Of a stretch of 64,000 nt of DNA, positions 23,623-31,453 are shown piece by piece. The stretch comes from Pauljensenia sp018375675 (lineage in GTDB: Bacteria; Actinomycetota; Actinomycetes; Actinomycetales; Actinomycetaceae): positions 124,001 through 188,000 of the forward strand of contig JAPWAE010000004.1 in the NCBI GenBank assembly GCA_041432705.1, given 5' to 3'. Made by a program: the position numbers and the translations under genes. Positions within the stretch are counted from its first letter, which is position 1; each line of letters starts with the position of its first letter. The notes beneath the pieces were generated by a model. The model worked only from the letters and a program-made list of their open reading frames with translations. It was not told where the DNA came from and did no database searches.

Positions 23623-24525
23623 TTACTCGCCGAGACCGCAGGCCCGGTAGATGTTGGTCAGCATGGCCAGACGCTGCTCGAGGGATGCGTCCTTGGGGAC
23701 GCAAACCTTCGCGCCAAGGTACTTGGCTCCACCCTCGACGGCGGCCTGTGCGCAGCGGGCGATCTCGGCCTCGTCCATGAGCGAGGTCGCCTCGTCGGCC
23801 TGCGCGGGCAGGTGCCCGTCGATCCAGGAGTATCCGTACTGGGTTTCCTCCGGGCCTGCGCCCGAGAAGATGATGCCGTCCAGGACGCCGCGCTTGCCAG
23901 CCTCGAGCACATGCTCGTAGGCGGTGTCCGCGCTACGTCCCTCCACGGCGGAGCGGCCCCAGTTGAGGTGGATGCCGATGCCTGCCTCGGAGACGATGTC
24001 GATCTCGGATTCGAGGGAGAGGAATCCCTTTTCGGGGTTCTGCTCGGGGATGTACTTGTCGCAGTGCTCGATGACGAGCGTCGCCCCGCACCAGTCCCAG
24101 GCGGCCACCTCGGCGAGCGAACGCTTGAAGGCGTCCACCTGCGCCAGGCGCGTGGGTGCCGAGTGCAGCTGCACGCGGGCGACCAGCTGGCGCCCCGCTC
24201 GCTCACACAGGGCGGCAAGGTCGTCGCGCAGCGCGCGGGTGAAGTCGAGAGCGGCGGCGCGTCCGGCCTCGTCGGGCGAGGCCAGGCCGAAGTTCTCGTT
24301 CTTCCATACGTTCTGCATGGTGCCGGGGATCGCTGTGATCGTGTTGAAGTCCCAGTGGGCGGCCAGGTGGCTGGCCAGGACCTCACCCTGGGTGGCGAGC
24401 TGCCCCGGGTAGGGGATCTCAACGCCGCTCACCCACGGCTGATCCGCGAGGAGTCGGTAGTAGTCAGCTTCCAGCTCCGGTGCCGGATGCGACGCGTAGG
24501 CGCCGATAACGAACGGAAGTGTCAT
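23623..24525 (-). CDS. DUF4862-like TIM-barrel protein of the sialic-acid locus
   Basis: 300-residue cytoplasmic protein that I place in the DUF4862 family from its start TLPFVIGAYASHP and PYPGQLATQGE. Its likely metal or substrate motifs, LVIEHCDKYIPEQNP and GIHLNWGRSAVEG, resemble xylose-isomerase-like TIM barrels that use Glu/His/Asp sites. Function is unknown to me. It is the second gene after the NanT-like transporter and translationally coupled to it. ATG 24525 has AAGGA at good spacing; an ATG at 24534 overlapping the transporter stop (ATGA) is the alternative. Position suggests an isomerase, epimerase or lyase-like step on an imported sialic acid or derivative, as inference only. Confidence 0.8.
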   Translation of the reverse strand: MTLPFVIGAYASHPAPELEADYYRLLADQPWVSGVEIPYPGQLATQGEVLASHLAAHWDFNTITAIPGTMQNVWKNENFGLASPDEAGRAAALDFTRALRDDLAALCERAGRQLVARVQLHSAPTRLAQVDAFKRSLAEVAAWDWCGATLVIEHCDKYIPEQNPEKGFLSLESEIDIVSEAGIGIHLNWGRSAVEGRSADTAYEHVLEAGKRGVLDGIIFSGAGPEETQYGYSWIDGHLPAQADEATSLMDEAEIARCAQAAVEGGAKYLGAKVCVPKDASLEQRLAMLTNIYRACGLGE

Positions 24526-24530
24526 GGTGA

Positions 24531-26006
24531 TCATCCTTCTTTGATGATTTCGTCGTTTCCATCTTCAGGACGAACATACTCCGGTCCCACCATCTTCTGC
24601 AGCAGACGTGGAATATTCGCGCCGATAGAGACCATGACGACCGCGGCGAAGCCGAAGGACAGGATCGCGAGGGCCATACCGAGACCGAGCTGATCGGCGA
24701 TGGCCGCACCCAAGACGGGGCCAACCGCACCACCGAGGGCGCCAACGTTGTAGCAGAAGCCGAGGCCTGCAGCGCGCTTGTCGACCGGGAAGTACGAGGA
24801 TACCCACTTGGGAAGCAGGCCCGAAACACCCTGGCCGAACATCTGCTGGAAGAAGAGCAGACCCGCAACGAGAGCAACGTACTTCCCATCCTGCGTGAAC
24901 AGCGGGAAGACAATGATCTGCGACAGGAGCAGGGAGGTGGCATACCAGCGACGCATGCCGAACTTGTCGCCCGCGAATCCAGCGATGATGTAGCCAGCGG
25001 CGTTGCCGAGGCCGGCGAAGGACACAACATTCGCAACGACCTTCTGGTCCATACCGACACCGTGCAGGTAGGTCGGCAGAAGGCCCTGGATCGGCCAGGT
25101 GTACATGAAGGAAGCGAAGATCGTCAGCATGATCGCGATACCGATGATCCAGCGATTCGAGTCGAACTGGATGATCAGGTAGATGAAGACGATCGCGCAC
25201 ACGACACCGATCAGGCTGACCGCAACAACACCACCCACCTGCTGAGTGAAGATCAGCATCAGACCAACGAAGGCAATGACAACGACGACGTAGTTGAGGA
25301 TCTTGCGCTGCCCGCCGAAGAGCACGGCGAGCATATCGTTCTTCTCGACGTCGCCCTTCTCCTTGGCCTCACTCCAGTCCGCGGCCTCGGGTAGGGTGCG
25401 CCGCATGTAGATGGCGACAACAATCGGGACGATGCCCGTGAGGAAGAGGGCTCGCCAGCCCCAACCGGGGTGAACCGAATCGACCCAGGTCACGAAATAC
25501 TTGTCGACCTGGGCGGCGGCGATAACGCCGAAGGCGTAGCCGGAGAGCAGGAAACCCGAGGCCTTGTTGCGCATGTGCTTGGGCCACGACTCGATGACGT
25601 AGGCCGCAGATGCCGAGTACTCGCCTGCCATCGCGAAGCCGATGATGAGGCGCAGAATGAACAGAATCCAGAAGTTCGGTGCGAGAGCGCAGGCGATGGA
25701 GCCGAAGGCGAACATGAAGATCGACAGCACCATTGCGGGCTTACGGCCGTAGCGGTCACCGATAGCTCCGAGCACGAGGCCACCGATCCAGCGGCTGATG
25801 AAGGCGGCCGAGATCAGGGATGCGCTCTGGACCAGCGTCAGACTGAACGCTTCCTTGATCGCGGGGAGCGCGAAGGAGATCAGAACGAAGTCGTAGCCGT
25901 CCAGCAGCACGCCGATCCATGCGGCGAAGAAGGCCTTGCGATCTTCTTTGGTCAGGTATTGATACCAGGGCTTTTTCGGAAGCGCCTGTGCGGGGGACGT
26001 ACTCAT
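24531..26006 (-). CDS. nanT: MFS transporter, NanT-like sialate:proton symporter
   Basis: 491-residue major-facilitator protein of the sialate/metabolite symporter type. The N-terminal motif WIGVLLDGYDFVLISFALP and the loop 2-3 signature GAIGDRYGRKPAM fit that group. So do GFAMAGEYSASAAYVIESWP and a length near that of E. coli NanT (496), allowing the two extra central helices. Start ATG 26006 has AGGAAGG 8 bases upstream. Divergent from the sialidase across 263 bases that carry two related palindromes, so the two units are probably co-regulated. The substrate is likely N-acetylneuraminate or a close derivative; related dicarboxylate carriers are a less likely reading. Confidence 0.82.
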   Translation of the reverse strand: MSTSPAQALPKKPWYQYLTKEDRKAFFAAWIGVLLDGYDFVLISFALPAIKEAFSLTLVQSASLISAAFISRWIGGLVLGAIGDRYGRKPAMVLSIFMFAFGSIACALAPNFWILFILRLIIGFAMAGEYSASAAYVIESWPKHMRNKASGFLLSGYAFGVIAAAQVDKYFVTWVDSVHPGWGWRALFLTGIVPIVVAIYMRRTLPEAADWSEAKEKGDVEKNDMLAVLFGGQRKILNYVVVVIAFVGLMLIFTQQVGGVVAVSLIGVVCAIVFIYLIIQFDSNRWIIGIAIMLTIFASFMYTWPIQGLLPTYLHGVGMDQKVVANVVSFAGLGNAAGYIIAGFAGDKFGMRRWYATSLLLSQIIVFPLFTQDGKYVALVAGLLFFQQMFGQGVSGLLPKWVSSYFPVDKRAAGLGFCYNVGALGGAVGPVLGAAIADQLGLGMALAILSFGFAAVVMVSIGANIPRLLQKMVGPEYVRPEDGNDEIIKEG

Positions 26007-26071
26007 GATGAGTGCCTTCCTGAAATTTCATCGTCGAATAACGAGGGGCTTTGAGTCCAGATGTCTAACTA

Positions 26072-26092
26072 GCAAGTTGTCAGACAACTTGC
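26072..26092. promoter_or_regulatory. GntR-type operator in the nanT/sialidase divergent region
   Basis: Perfect 21-base palindrome with core CAAGTTGTCAGACAACTTG (26073-26091). TTGTC-N-GACAA is typical of FadR-subfamily GntR regulators. A second, imperfect copy lies at 26176-26192. No GntR gene is in the window. Confidence 0.75.
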
Positions 26093-26175
26093 GGTAATGT
26101 TAGCTCTCTCTCATTCTAGAGTCAAGACGAAAATTCGGCTCAATCTGCATATTGCCAACGAAAGGTCACAGTGCT

Positions 26176-26192
26176 AATCTGTCTGACAACTT
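26176..26192. promoter_or_regulatory. Second GntR-type operator near the sialidase start
   Basis: AATCTGTCTGACAACTT matches the 26072-26092 palindrome except for two bases in the left half. It lies 78 bases before the sialidase ATG. Confidence 0.65.
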
Positions 26193-26269
26193 CAGCATTG
26201 TGACTGATCACACGCTCAGCTTCGCAATGATGCGAGGCGAAATTAGCAACTAACAGAAAGGTGTCAAGC

Positions 26270-28507
26270 ATGAGCATCGACGCAGGTCACCCGGGAATCT
26301 CCTGGACCTTACAGTTCCGAGCACGCATCGATGGAGCGCTGATCGAGCTCCACAGCGCGGATGGCACAGGGTGGCGCCTGTTCATCCGATCCAGCGCCCT
26401 CTTCCTTGAGGGATCAACGAAGGCGATGTCCTTCGCTCTGGACATGGAAGACACCGCCTCCGTCACGGATGGAACCTGGCACTCTCTCGCGATCACGGCC
26501 ACCAGCGCGGGCTCCAAGATCTTCCTCGACGGCTACCAGTGCTTCTCCACGACCGCAGACCTCTCCCCCACCGCTAGCGGCCCCGAGGCGGCCCTTGAGA
26601 TCACGCCGGGAGCCGGCATCGACATTCGATCCTTCACAGAGCATGACGCCGTTCTCTCCCCCGCAGAGATCCTCGCGCTCTCCCCCGCCCCCACCCCGCT
26701 CATCGAGTTCGCTGCCGCGCACCTGTCGGATTACGACGTCGCCGAACTCTCTGAGCTGACCGCGGGCACGATCTTCGCCCGCTACCGCGTGCGCGGACCG
26801 GGCCAGCACGGCACGATCCTCGCGGCGGGTGGTGGCGGCACCGAGCAGCTCAACCTGTCCGTAACGGAAGAAGGTATCGAGTACAAGGTCCTGGGACGTA
26901 GAGGTGAGTGGCGCACGTTTACGGCCCACGGCCACTGGGACCAGGGACATTGGCACGACGTCGTTGTTCGCGTCGGGCATGGCGCGGTACAGATCTACGT
27001 GGATGGCTATCTCGAGGCCCACCTGCCCGGACAGGCGTTCTTTGCAGCCGTCGATTCCCTCGACGAGGTCGTCATCGGTCAGGACACCTCGGGTTCGCGC
27101 CTGTTTGGCGAGGTCCGCAACGCGGCACTCTACTCGTCGGTCCTCAACGATTCGCAAATTAAGAAGCTCTCCTCGGTGGCCCCGCTCGACACGCAGTGCC
27201 TGTTCGATGCCGGGTTTCACGACTCGATCAGCTACCGCATCCCCTCGCTGATCACCCTGGAATCCGGGGTCGTCGTCGCAGGTGCCGACCAGCGTGAGAC
27301 CATCGCGAACGACTCGCCCAATTCGATCAACTTCACGGTTCGCCGCTCGTTCGACGGAGGACACACGTGGGGTGGCCTCCAGACGGTCCTCACCTACCCC
27401 GGTCACGGGGCCAAGGGAGCGTCCGTCATCGACTCGTGTGTCGTGCAGGACCGCCGCAACGGACGTCTCGTCATCCTCATCGATCACTTCCCGGGCGGCA
27501 TCGGACAGCCGAACGCCGAGGCCGGCCTCGGCGTCGATGAGAAGGGGCGCTACATCCTGCACGATGCCAACGGCGCCACCTACACGTGGAACGAGGATGG
27601 CAGCGTCACGGACGCCGACGGCAACGCCACTCCATTCACGATCTCAGAGCGCGGCGACGTCACCGTCGCCGAGGACGGGCACGAATCGCCCGGCGGAAAC
27701 GTGTTCCTCGCCGATGGCGTGGATCCCCACCAGACTCTGCTGACGGCCCGCACCTGCTTCCTGCAGATGATCTACTCCGACGACGACGGCGAGACCTGGT
27801 CCGGCCCCTTCAACCTCAACCAGGACGTGAAGGAAGAATGGATGTCCTTCTGCGGCACCTCCCCGGGCACGGGCGTGCAGCTGCGCAGCGGACGCCTCGT
27901 CATCCCGATCTACTACAACGGGGACCACAAGCGTCACTTCTCGGCATCCATCGTCTACTCCGATGACGGCGGTGCGACGTGGAAGCGCGGCAAGTCTCCC
28001 AACGACGGGCGCATCTTCGAGGGCCGCGAGATCGACTCGCGCACGCTCGACACCGAGGCGGCCGCGACGCACGAGGCCACGCTCATTGAGCGCGCCGACG
28101 GTTCGCTCCTGATGCTCATGCGCAACCAACACCCCAGCGGAAAGGTTGCGGCGACCATCAGCACCGACGGAGGCGAGACCTGGAGCGACGTGTTCTTCGC
28201 CGAGGAGATCACCGAGATCTTCTGCCAGCCGAACGCGGTTCCCTGGCCGACGGAGGATTGCCCCGAGCGCGTGGTGTTCGCGAACGCCTCGCAGATGCGC
28301 CCCTACCGAGGCCGCGGCGTCCTACGCCTATCCGAGGACGGCGGCCGCACCTGGATCGCATCACGCACGTTCAACCCGGCCCACTACGTCTACCAGTGCA
28401 TGACGATCCTCCCCGACGGGACTCTAGGTCTGCTCTGGGAGCGCGAGATGCAGGGCCTGTACTTCAGCCGCATTCCGCTGGAGTGGATCGAGGCCGCCAA
28501 GATCTGA
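26270..28507 (+). CDS. Sialidase (GH33) with N-terminal laminin-G-like domains
   Basis: 745-residue exo-sialidase that cleaves terminal sialic acid. Residues 1-310 form two concanavalin-like/LamG modules, probably glycan-binding. The six-bladed propeller starts near YRIPSL (Arg323 of the Arg triad) and has five Asp boxes: SFDGGHTW (about 360), SDDDGETW, SDDGGATW, STDGGETW and SEDGGRTW (about 688), with PYRGRGVLRLS near the end. ATG 26270 is preceded by AGAAAGG at 8 bases. No signal peptide, membrane helix or sorting signal is visible, and the frame upstream offers at most three more residues. It would thus be cytoplasmic or released non-classically. Divergent from nanT. Confidence 0.92.
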   Translation: MSIDAGHPGISWTLQFRARIDGALIELHSADGTGWRLFIRSSALFLEGSTKAMSFALDMEDTASVTDGTWHSLAITATSAGSKIFLDGYQCFSTTADLSPTASGPEAALEITPGAGIDIRSFTEHDAVLSPAEILALSPAPTPLIEFAAAHLSDYDVAELSELTAGTIFARYRVRGPGQHGTILAAGGGGTEQLNLSVTEEGIEYKVLGRRGEWRTFTAHGHWDQGHWHDVVVRVGHGAVQIYVDGYLEAHLPGQAFFAAVDSLDEVVIGQDTSGSRLFGEVRNAALYSSVLNDSQIKKLSSVAPLDTQCLFDAGFHDSISYRIPSLITLESGVVVAGADQRETIANDSPNSINFTVRRSFDGGHTWGGLQTVLTYPGHGAKGASVIDSCVVQDRRNGRLVILIDHFPGGIGQPNAEAGLGVDEKGRYILHDANGATYTWNEDGSVTDADGNATPFTISERGDVTVAEDGHESPGGNVFLADGVDPHQTLLTARTCFLQMIYSDDDGETWSGPFNLNQDVKEEWMSFCGTSPGTGVQLRSGRLVIPIYYNGDHKRHFSASIVYSDDGGATWKRGKSPNDGRIFEGREIDSRTLDTEAAATHEATLIERADGSLLMLMRNQHPSGKVAATISTDGGETWSDVFFAEEITEIFCQPNAVPWPTEDCPERVVFANASQMRPYRGRGVLRLSEDGGRTWIASRTFNPAHYVYQCMTILPDGTLGLLWEREMQGLYFSRIPLEWIEAAKI

Positions 28508-28528
28508 GAGCCGATCAGACAACGATGT

Positions 28529-28575
28529 GAGGCCGCCTGCCGCACGCTCCACACAGGAGGGCGACAGGCGGCCTC
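28529..28575 (+). terminator. Terminator after the sialidase
   Basis: GAGGCCGCCTG / CAGGCGGCCTC, an 11-base stem 22 bases past the stop with a 25-base loop. Confidence 0.65.
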
Positions 28576-28589
28576 GTCCGTTGACCACG

Positions 28590-28635
28590 CATACGCAGAG
28601 GGCGGGCACCAGCCGGTGCCCGCCCTCTGCGTATG
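28590..28635. terminator. Terminator between sialidase and glmM
   Basis: Perfect 21-base stem with a 4-base loop (AGCC), immediately before the convergent glmM stop; probably the main terminator of glmM and a backup for the sialidase. Confidence 0.85.
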
Positions 28636-28647
28636 TCTCTCAGATGC

Positions 28648-30000
28648 TCACAGCGCCAGGTTCTCCTTGACGACGTCCGCCAGCGAAGCGGCGACCGAGT
28701 CGGCCTCTTCCTGCGTGGCAGCCTCGACCATGACGCGCACGAGCGGCTCCGTGCCCGAGGGACGCAGGAGCACGCGGCCGGTATCGCCCAGACGAGCCTC
28801 AGCGGCAGCCACGGCCTCGGCGACAGCCTCGTTCGTCGCGGCGGCCGCGCGGTCCACGCCACCCACGTTGATGAGGGTCTGCGGCAGCCTCTGAATGAAG
28901 GACGTGAGGTCGGCCAGCGAACGGCCGGACTCCTTGACCATGCGCGAAATCAGCAGCGAGGACAGGATCCCGTCGCCGGTGGTCGCGTGGTCGCGGGCGA
29001 TGATGTGGCCGGACTGCTCGCCGCCGAGCGAGTATCCCGAGGCCAGCATCTCCTCGAGGACGTAACGGTCGCCCACGCCGGTCTGCACGGTCTTGATGCC
29101 GGCCTCTCGCATGGCGATCAGCAGGCCCAGGTTGCTCATGACGGTCACGACGAGCGTGTCCTTGGCAAGCGCCCCGCGCTGCTGCGCGTTCACGGCCAGA
29201 GAACCCATGATCTTGTCACCATCGATGAGGTTGCCCTCGTGATCGACGGCGAGGCAGCGATCCGCGTCTCCATCGTAGGCGACACCAAAGTCGCAGCCGG
29301 CCTCGACAACGGCAGCCTGCAGGGACTCGGGGTGCGTGGAACCCGCGTTCAGGTTGATGTTGCGGCCGTCGGGGGACGCGTTGATGACGGTAATGTCCGC
29401 GCCGAGCTCACGGAACACGGCAGGACCCAGCTCGGAAGCAGCACCGTTCGCGCAGTCGATCGCGATCTTCATGCCGCGCAGATCGGTGCCGATCGCCTCA
29501 ACGAGGTGCGCGATGTAGGAGTCCTTCGCCCACGCGTGGTCGGCGTTGATCTCACCGACGGCGTCGCCGGTGGGACGATCCCAGTCGGTGTTCACGAGAG
29601 CCTCGATCTGGTCCTCCACCGAGTCGGCCAGCTTGTAGCCGCCGTGCGCAAAGAACTTGATGCCGTTGTCGGGCATCGGGTTGTGCGACGCGGAGATCAT
29701 GACGCCCAGATCCACGGTGTCCTCCGTGGCCGTCAGGTGCGCGACCGTGGGCGTCGTAACAACGCCGATGCGAGTCACGTCCATGCCGGCGCTCGCCAGG
29801 CCCGCCGCGAGGGCGTGGTCGAGGAACTCGCCCGAAATACGGGTGTCGCGGCCAATGATCGCGCGAGGCTTGGAGCCGTCCGCACGCAGGGAGCCGCCGA
29901 ACTGGCGGGCAGCGGCCTCGCCGAGCTGCAGCGCGAGGTCCGCAGTGATGTCAACGTTCGCCAATCCTCGCACGCCATCCGTGCCGAACATCCTGGGCAT
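28648..30000 (-). CDS. glmM: Phosphoglucosamine mutase
   Basis: Converts glucosamine-6-phosphate to glucosamine-1-phosphate, the step after GlmS towards UDP-GlcNAc. The 450-residue product starts MPRMFGTDGVRGLAN. It has the phosphoserine loop MISASHNP (Ser105), the metal loop DGDADRC, the sugar-binding GGEQSGHII and the C-terminal phosphate site RPSGTEPLVRVM. ATG 30000 has GGAG 5 bases upstream; the frame extension to 30111 has no homology. In many actinobacteria it directly follows rplM-rpsI. Here 1.45 kb of repeat-rich non-coding DNA intervenes. Confidence 0.97.
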   Translation of the reverse strand: MPRMFGTDGVRGLANVDITADLALQLGEAAARQFGGSLRADGSKPRAIIGRDTRISGEFLDHALAAGLASAGMDVTRIGVVTTPTVAHLTATEDTVDLGVMISASHNPMPDNGIKFFAHGGYKLADSVEDQIEALVNTDWDRPTGDAVGEINADHAWAKDSYIAHLVEAIGTDLRGMKIAIDCANGAASELGPAVFRELGADITVINASPDGRNINLNAGSTHPESLQAAVVEAGCDFGVAYDGDADRCLAVDHEGNLIDGDKIMGSLAVNAQQRGALAKDTLVVTVMSNLGLLIAMREAGIKTVQTGVGDRYVLEEMLASGYSLGGEQSGHIIARDHATTGDGILSSLLISRMVKESGRSLADLTSFIQRLPQTLINVGGVDRAAAATNEAVAEAVAAAEARLGDTGRVLLRPSGTEPLVRVMVEAATQEEADSVAASLADVVKENLAL

Positions 30001-30287
30001 GGTTTCTCCGTTCAGTGGGTCATTCGACTGCACTAAGCGTACCGCGCCCACGCCTTCTCCTTGGCACGAGGCCGGGGCGCGGACAGCGGAGACGCTCACA
30101 TCGCGGGTCATAGGACTCTACGTGTTGCTGGTAGCGTGACTTTTCGGTGCCGACGGCGAGGCCGCCGCACGCAACGAGGGTCGGGATCCTTCGGGGTCCC
30201 GCCTCCGTCGTCTCCGAGGAGCCATGGGGAGCGTCGGGACGCCTGCGAGCCGTCAGGCCCACTTCTGTTTCTGTGAAGGCATCCTGC

Positions 30288-30431
30288 GCATGTGGGCCCT
30301 CTCATCCGCACGTTGGCCTGATGACCCGCACGCAGGCCCGATGACATGCACCTGGGCACCGCCGCCCAGGCGCATGTCTAGGGGTTTGCGTGCATATCAA
30401 AGGGTTAACGCGCATGTTCAGGGGTTCGCGT
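30288..30431. repeat. Degenerate tandem array with 20-base period
   Basis: Units starting GCA at 30288, 30308, 30328, 30348, 30372, 30392 and 30412. The last three are clearest: GCATGTCTAGGGGTTTGCGT, GCATATCAAAGGGTTAACGC, GCATGTTCAGGGGTTCGCGT. The period is not a multiple of three, arguing against coding. Confidence 0.7.
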
Positions 30432-30462
30432 GCGAGCAGCGCGCCGAGATTGACACCGAATC

Positions 30463-30537
30463 CGCCAAAGTGCAGACCCATTGCCTCAAATTACCCGATT
30501 TCCGGCTGTTTTCACCCAATGGGTCTGCAGTTTGGCG
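30463..30537. repeat. Long inverted repeat A
   Basis: 21-base arms (30463-30483 and 30517-30537) with a single mismatch around a 33-base AT-richer loop. Arm core: TGCAGACCCATTG. Confidence 0.85.
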
Positions 30538-30577
30538 AGCACACCGATTCACGTCACAACCTCATCGCCACCAAACG

Positions 30578-30653
30578 GGGGGAATTGCACTACATGAGGC
30601 TCCGACACGCCGATGACACGGGCCCAGAAGGCTTCGTGTAGTGCAAAACCCCC
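30578..30653. repeat. Long inverted repeat B
   Basis: 19-base arms (30578-30596 and 30635-30653) with three mismatches; core TTGCACTACA / TGTAGTGCAA, loop 38 bases. Confidence 0.8.
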
Positions 30654-30697
30654 ACCACTGGCTTCGAGATCGGCAGAGGTTCGGAAGGTTCAACCTC

Positions 30698-30742
30698 ATC
30701 GGGAGGATTCAACCCGATCAGAAGGGGTTGAATCTTCCCGAT
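30698..30742. repeat. Long inverted repeat C
   Basis: 18-base arms (30698-30715 and 30725-30742), one mismatch, core GATTCAACCC / GGGTTGAATC, loop 9 bases. A partial extra copy (GGAAGGTTCAACCTCATC) lies just upstream at about 30683-30700. Confidence 0.8.
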
Positions 30743-30828
30743 CGGGTGTAGGTCTCGCCGTAACAAGGACTTTCATGAATGTGGAGGAGGCATGCCTGCC
30801 TGACTGAGCGACCGGTGGGCAGCCAGCG

Positions 30829-31010
30829 TTACAAACGTCGTCAAACCGAAGCAATTTGAACCCCCTTGCGAGTGCTCATGTTACAAACGTCGCCAATCTG
30901 CGTCCAAAAACCTTGATTTTCGGCGAAAAAGGCATCGGATTGACGACGTTTGTAACAACGGATCAGAAATCCACACGAAAAACACCTCCGATTGACGACG
31001 TTTGTAACAA
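30829..31010. repeat. Four-copy TTACAAACGTCG motif array, two direct and two inverted
   Basis: TTACAAACGTCGTCAA at 30829-30844 and TTACAAACGTCGCCAATC at 30881-30898 face inverted copies GATTGACGACGTTTGTAA at 30938-30955 and 30990-31007. Copy spacing is 52, 57 and 52 bases. The pairs can form nested hairpins. Confidence 0.85.
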
Positions 31011-31061
31011 CACGCATCGGGGCATCCCGAAATCTCAGCACGACGAAGCAGACCACATTAG

Positions 31062-31150
31062 AAGGACCGGAGGGCACGGCTGGGGTGCCCATGGGCGGCG
31101 GCAGGGCCTGGCCAGACAACGAGCCGACGCGCCGAACCATACGCAAGCAC
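31062..31150. repeat. Degenerate copy of the intergenic palindromic element
   Basis: Shares GGGCCTGGCC, GACGCGCCGA and GGGCGG blocks, in order, with the element at 31157-31338 next to it; terminal arms are decayed. Confidence 0.6.
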
Positions 31151-31156
31151 ACTAGG

Positions 31157-31338
31157 CTCCACTGGTGTGGAGGGCGCCGGAGGGATCTGCCGCGGTGCCG
31201 GTGGGCGGTGGCGGGGCCTGGCCGGGCTTCGAGGCGACGCGCCGAGCGAAGCTCGCAGCGCGGACGACTCGCGGGCGGGCCGCCGCCCACCGGCACGCAC
31301 AGCGGCCGGCCCCTCCGGCGCCCGGAACACCCGTGGGG
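31157..31338. repeat. Intergenic palindromic repeat element, copy 1
   Basis: 182 bases bounded by imperfect inverted arms of about 28 bases (31157-31184 and 31311-31338, core CCGGAGGG / CCCTCCGG plus GGGCGCC). A second inner pair sits inside (GTGCCGGTGGGCGG / CCGCCCACCGGCAC). Its 49-base core (31215-31263) is identical to 37737-37785. No coding capacity; it resembles REP/MITE-type elements. Confidence 0.85.
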
Positions 31339-31400
31339 CCGCAAGCAACGCCTAGTGTCCTATAACCCCACATCGCGGTACGCGCAGGAGGGTAGACGAA

Positions 31401-31430
31401 GGCCGCGCCCCGCAGGAGCGGGACGCGGCC
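31401..31430 (-). terminator. Terminator of rplM-rpsI
   Basis: GGCCGCGCCCCGC / GCGGGACGCGGCC stem with one mismatch and a 4-base loop, 23 bases past the rpsI stop. Confidence 0.8.
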
Positions 31431-31453
31431 AACAGAAAATGTGCTGAGTGAAA

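Larger units (their letters stand above)
30001..31453. other. Repeat-rich non-coding region between glmM and rpsI
   Basis: 1453 bases without a credible gene on either strand. Open frames are short, lack ribosome-binding sites and run across the repeats. Contents from left: glmM promoter area, a 20-base-period array (30288-30431), three long inverted repeats (30463-30742), a four-copy motif array (30829-31010), two copies of a palindromic element (31062-31338) and the rpsI terminator (31401-31430). Confidence 0.75.

Noticed and set aside
30224..30616. Open frame of about 130 codons in the repeat-rich region
   Set aside because: Runs across the 20-base array and inverted repeat A, has no ribosome-binding site and no sensible composition.
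30288..31010. Possible CRISPR array
   Set aside because: Repeats are too degenerate and short (20-base period without spacers) or too few and inverted; no cas genes nearby.
30001..31453. tRNA or other stable RNA gene in the long gap
   Set aside because: No T-loop signature or cloverleaf-compatible pairing was found; the palindromes have the wrong sizes.
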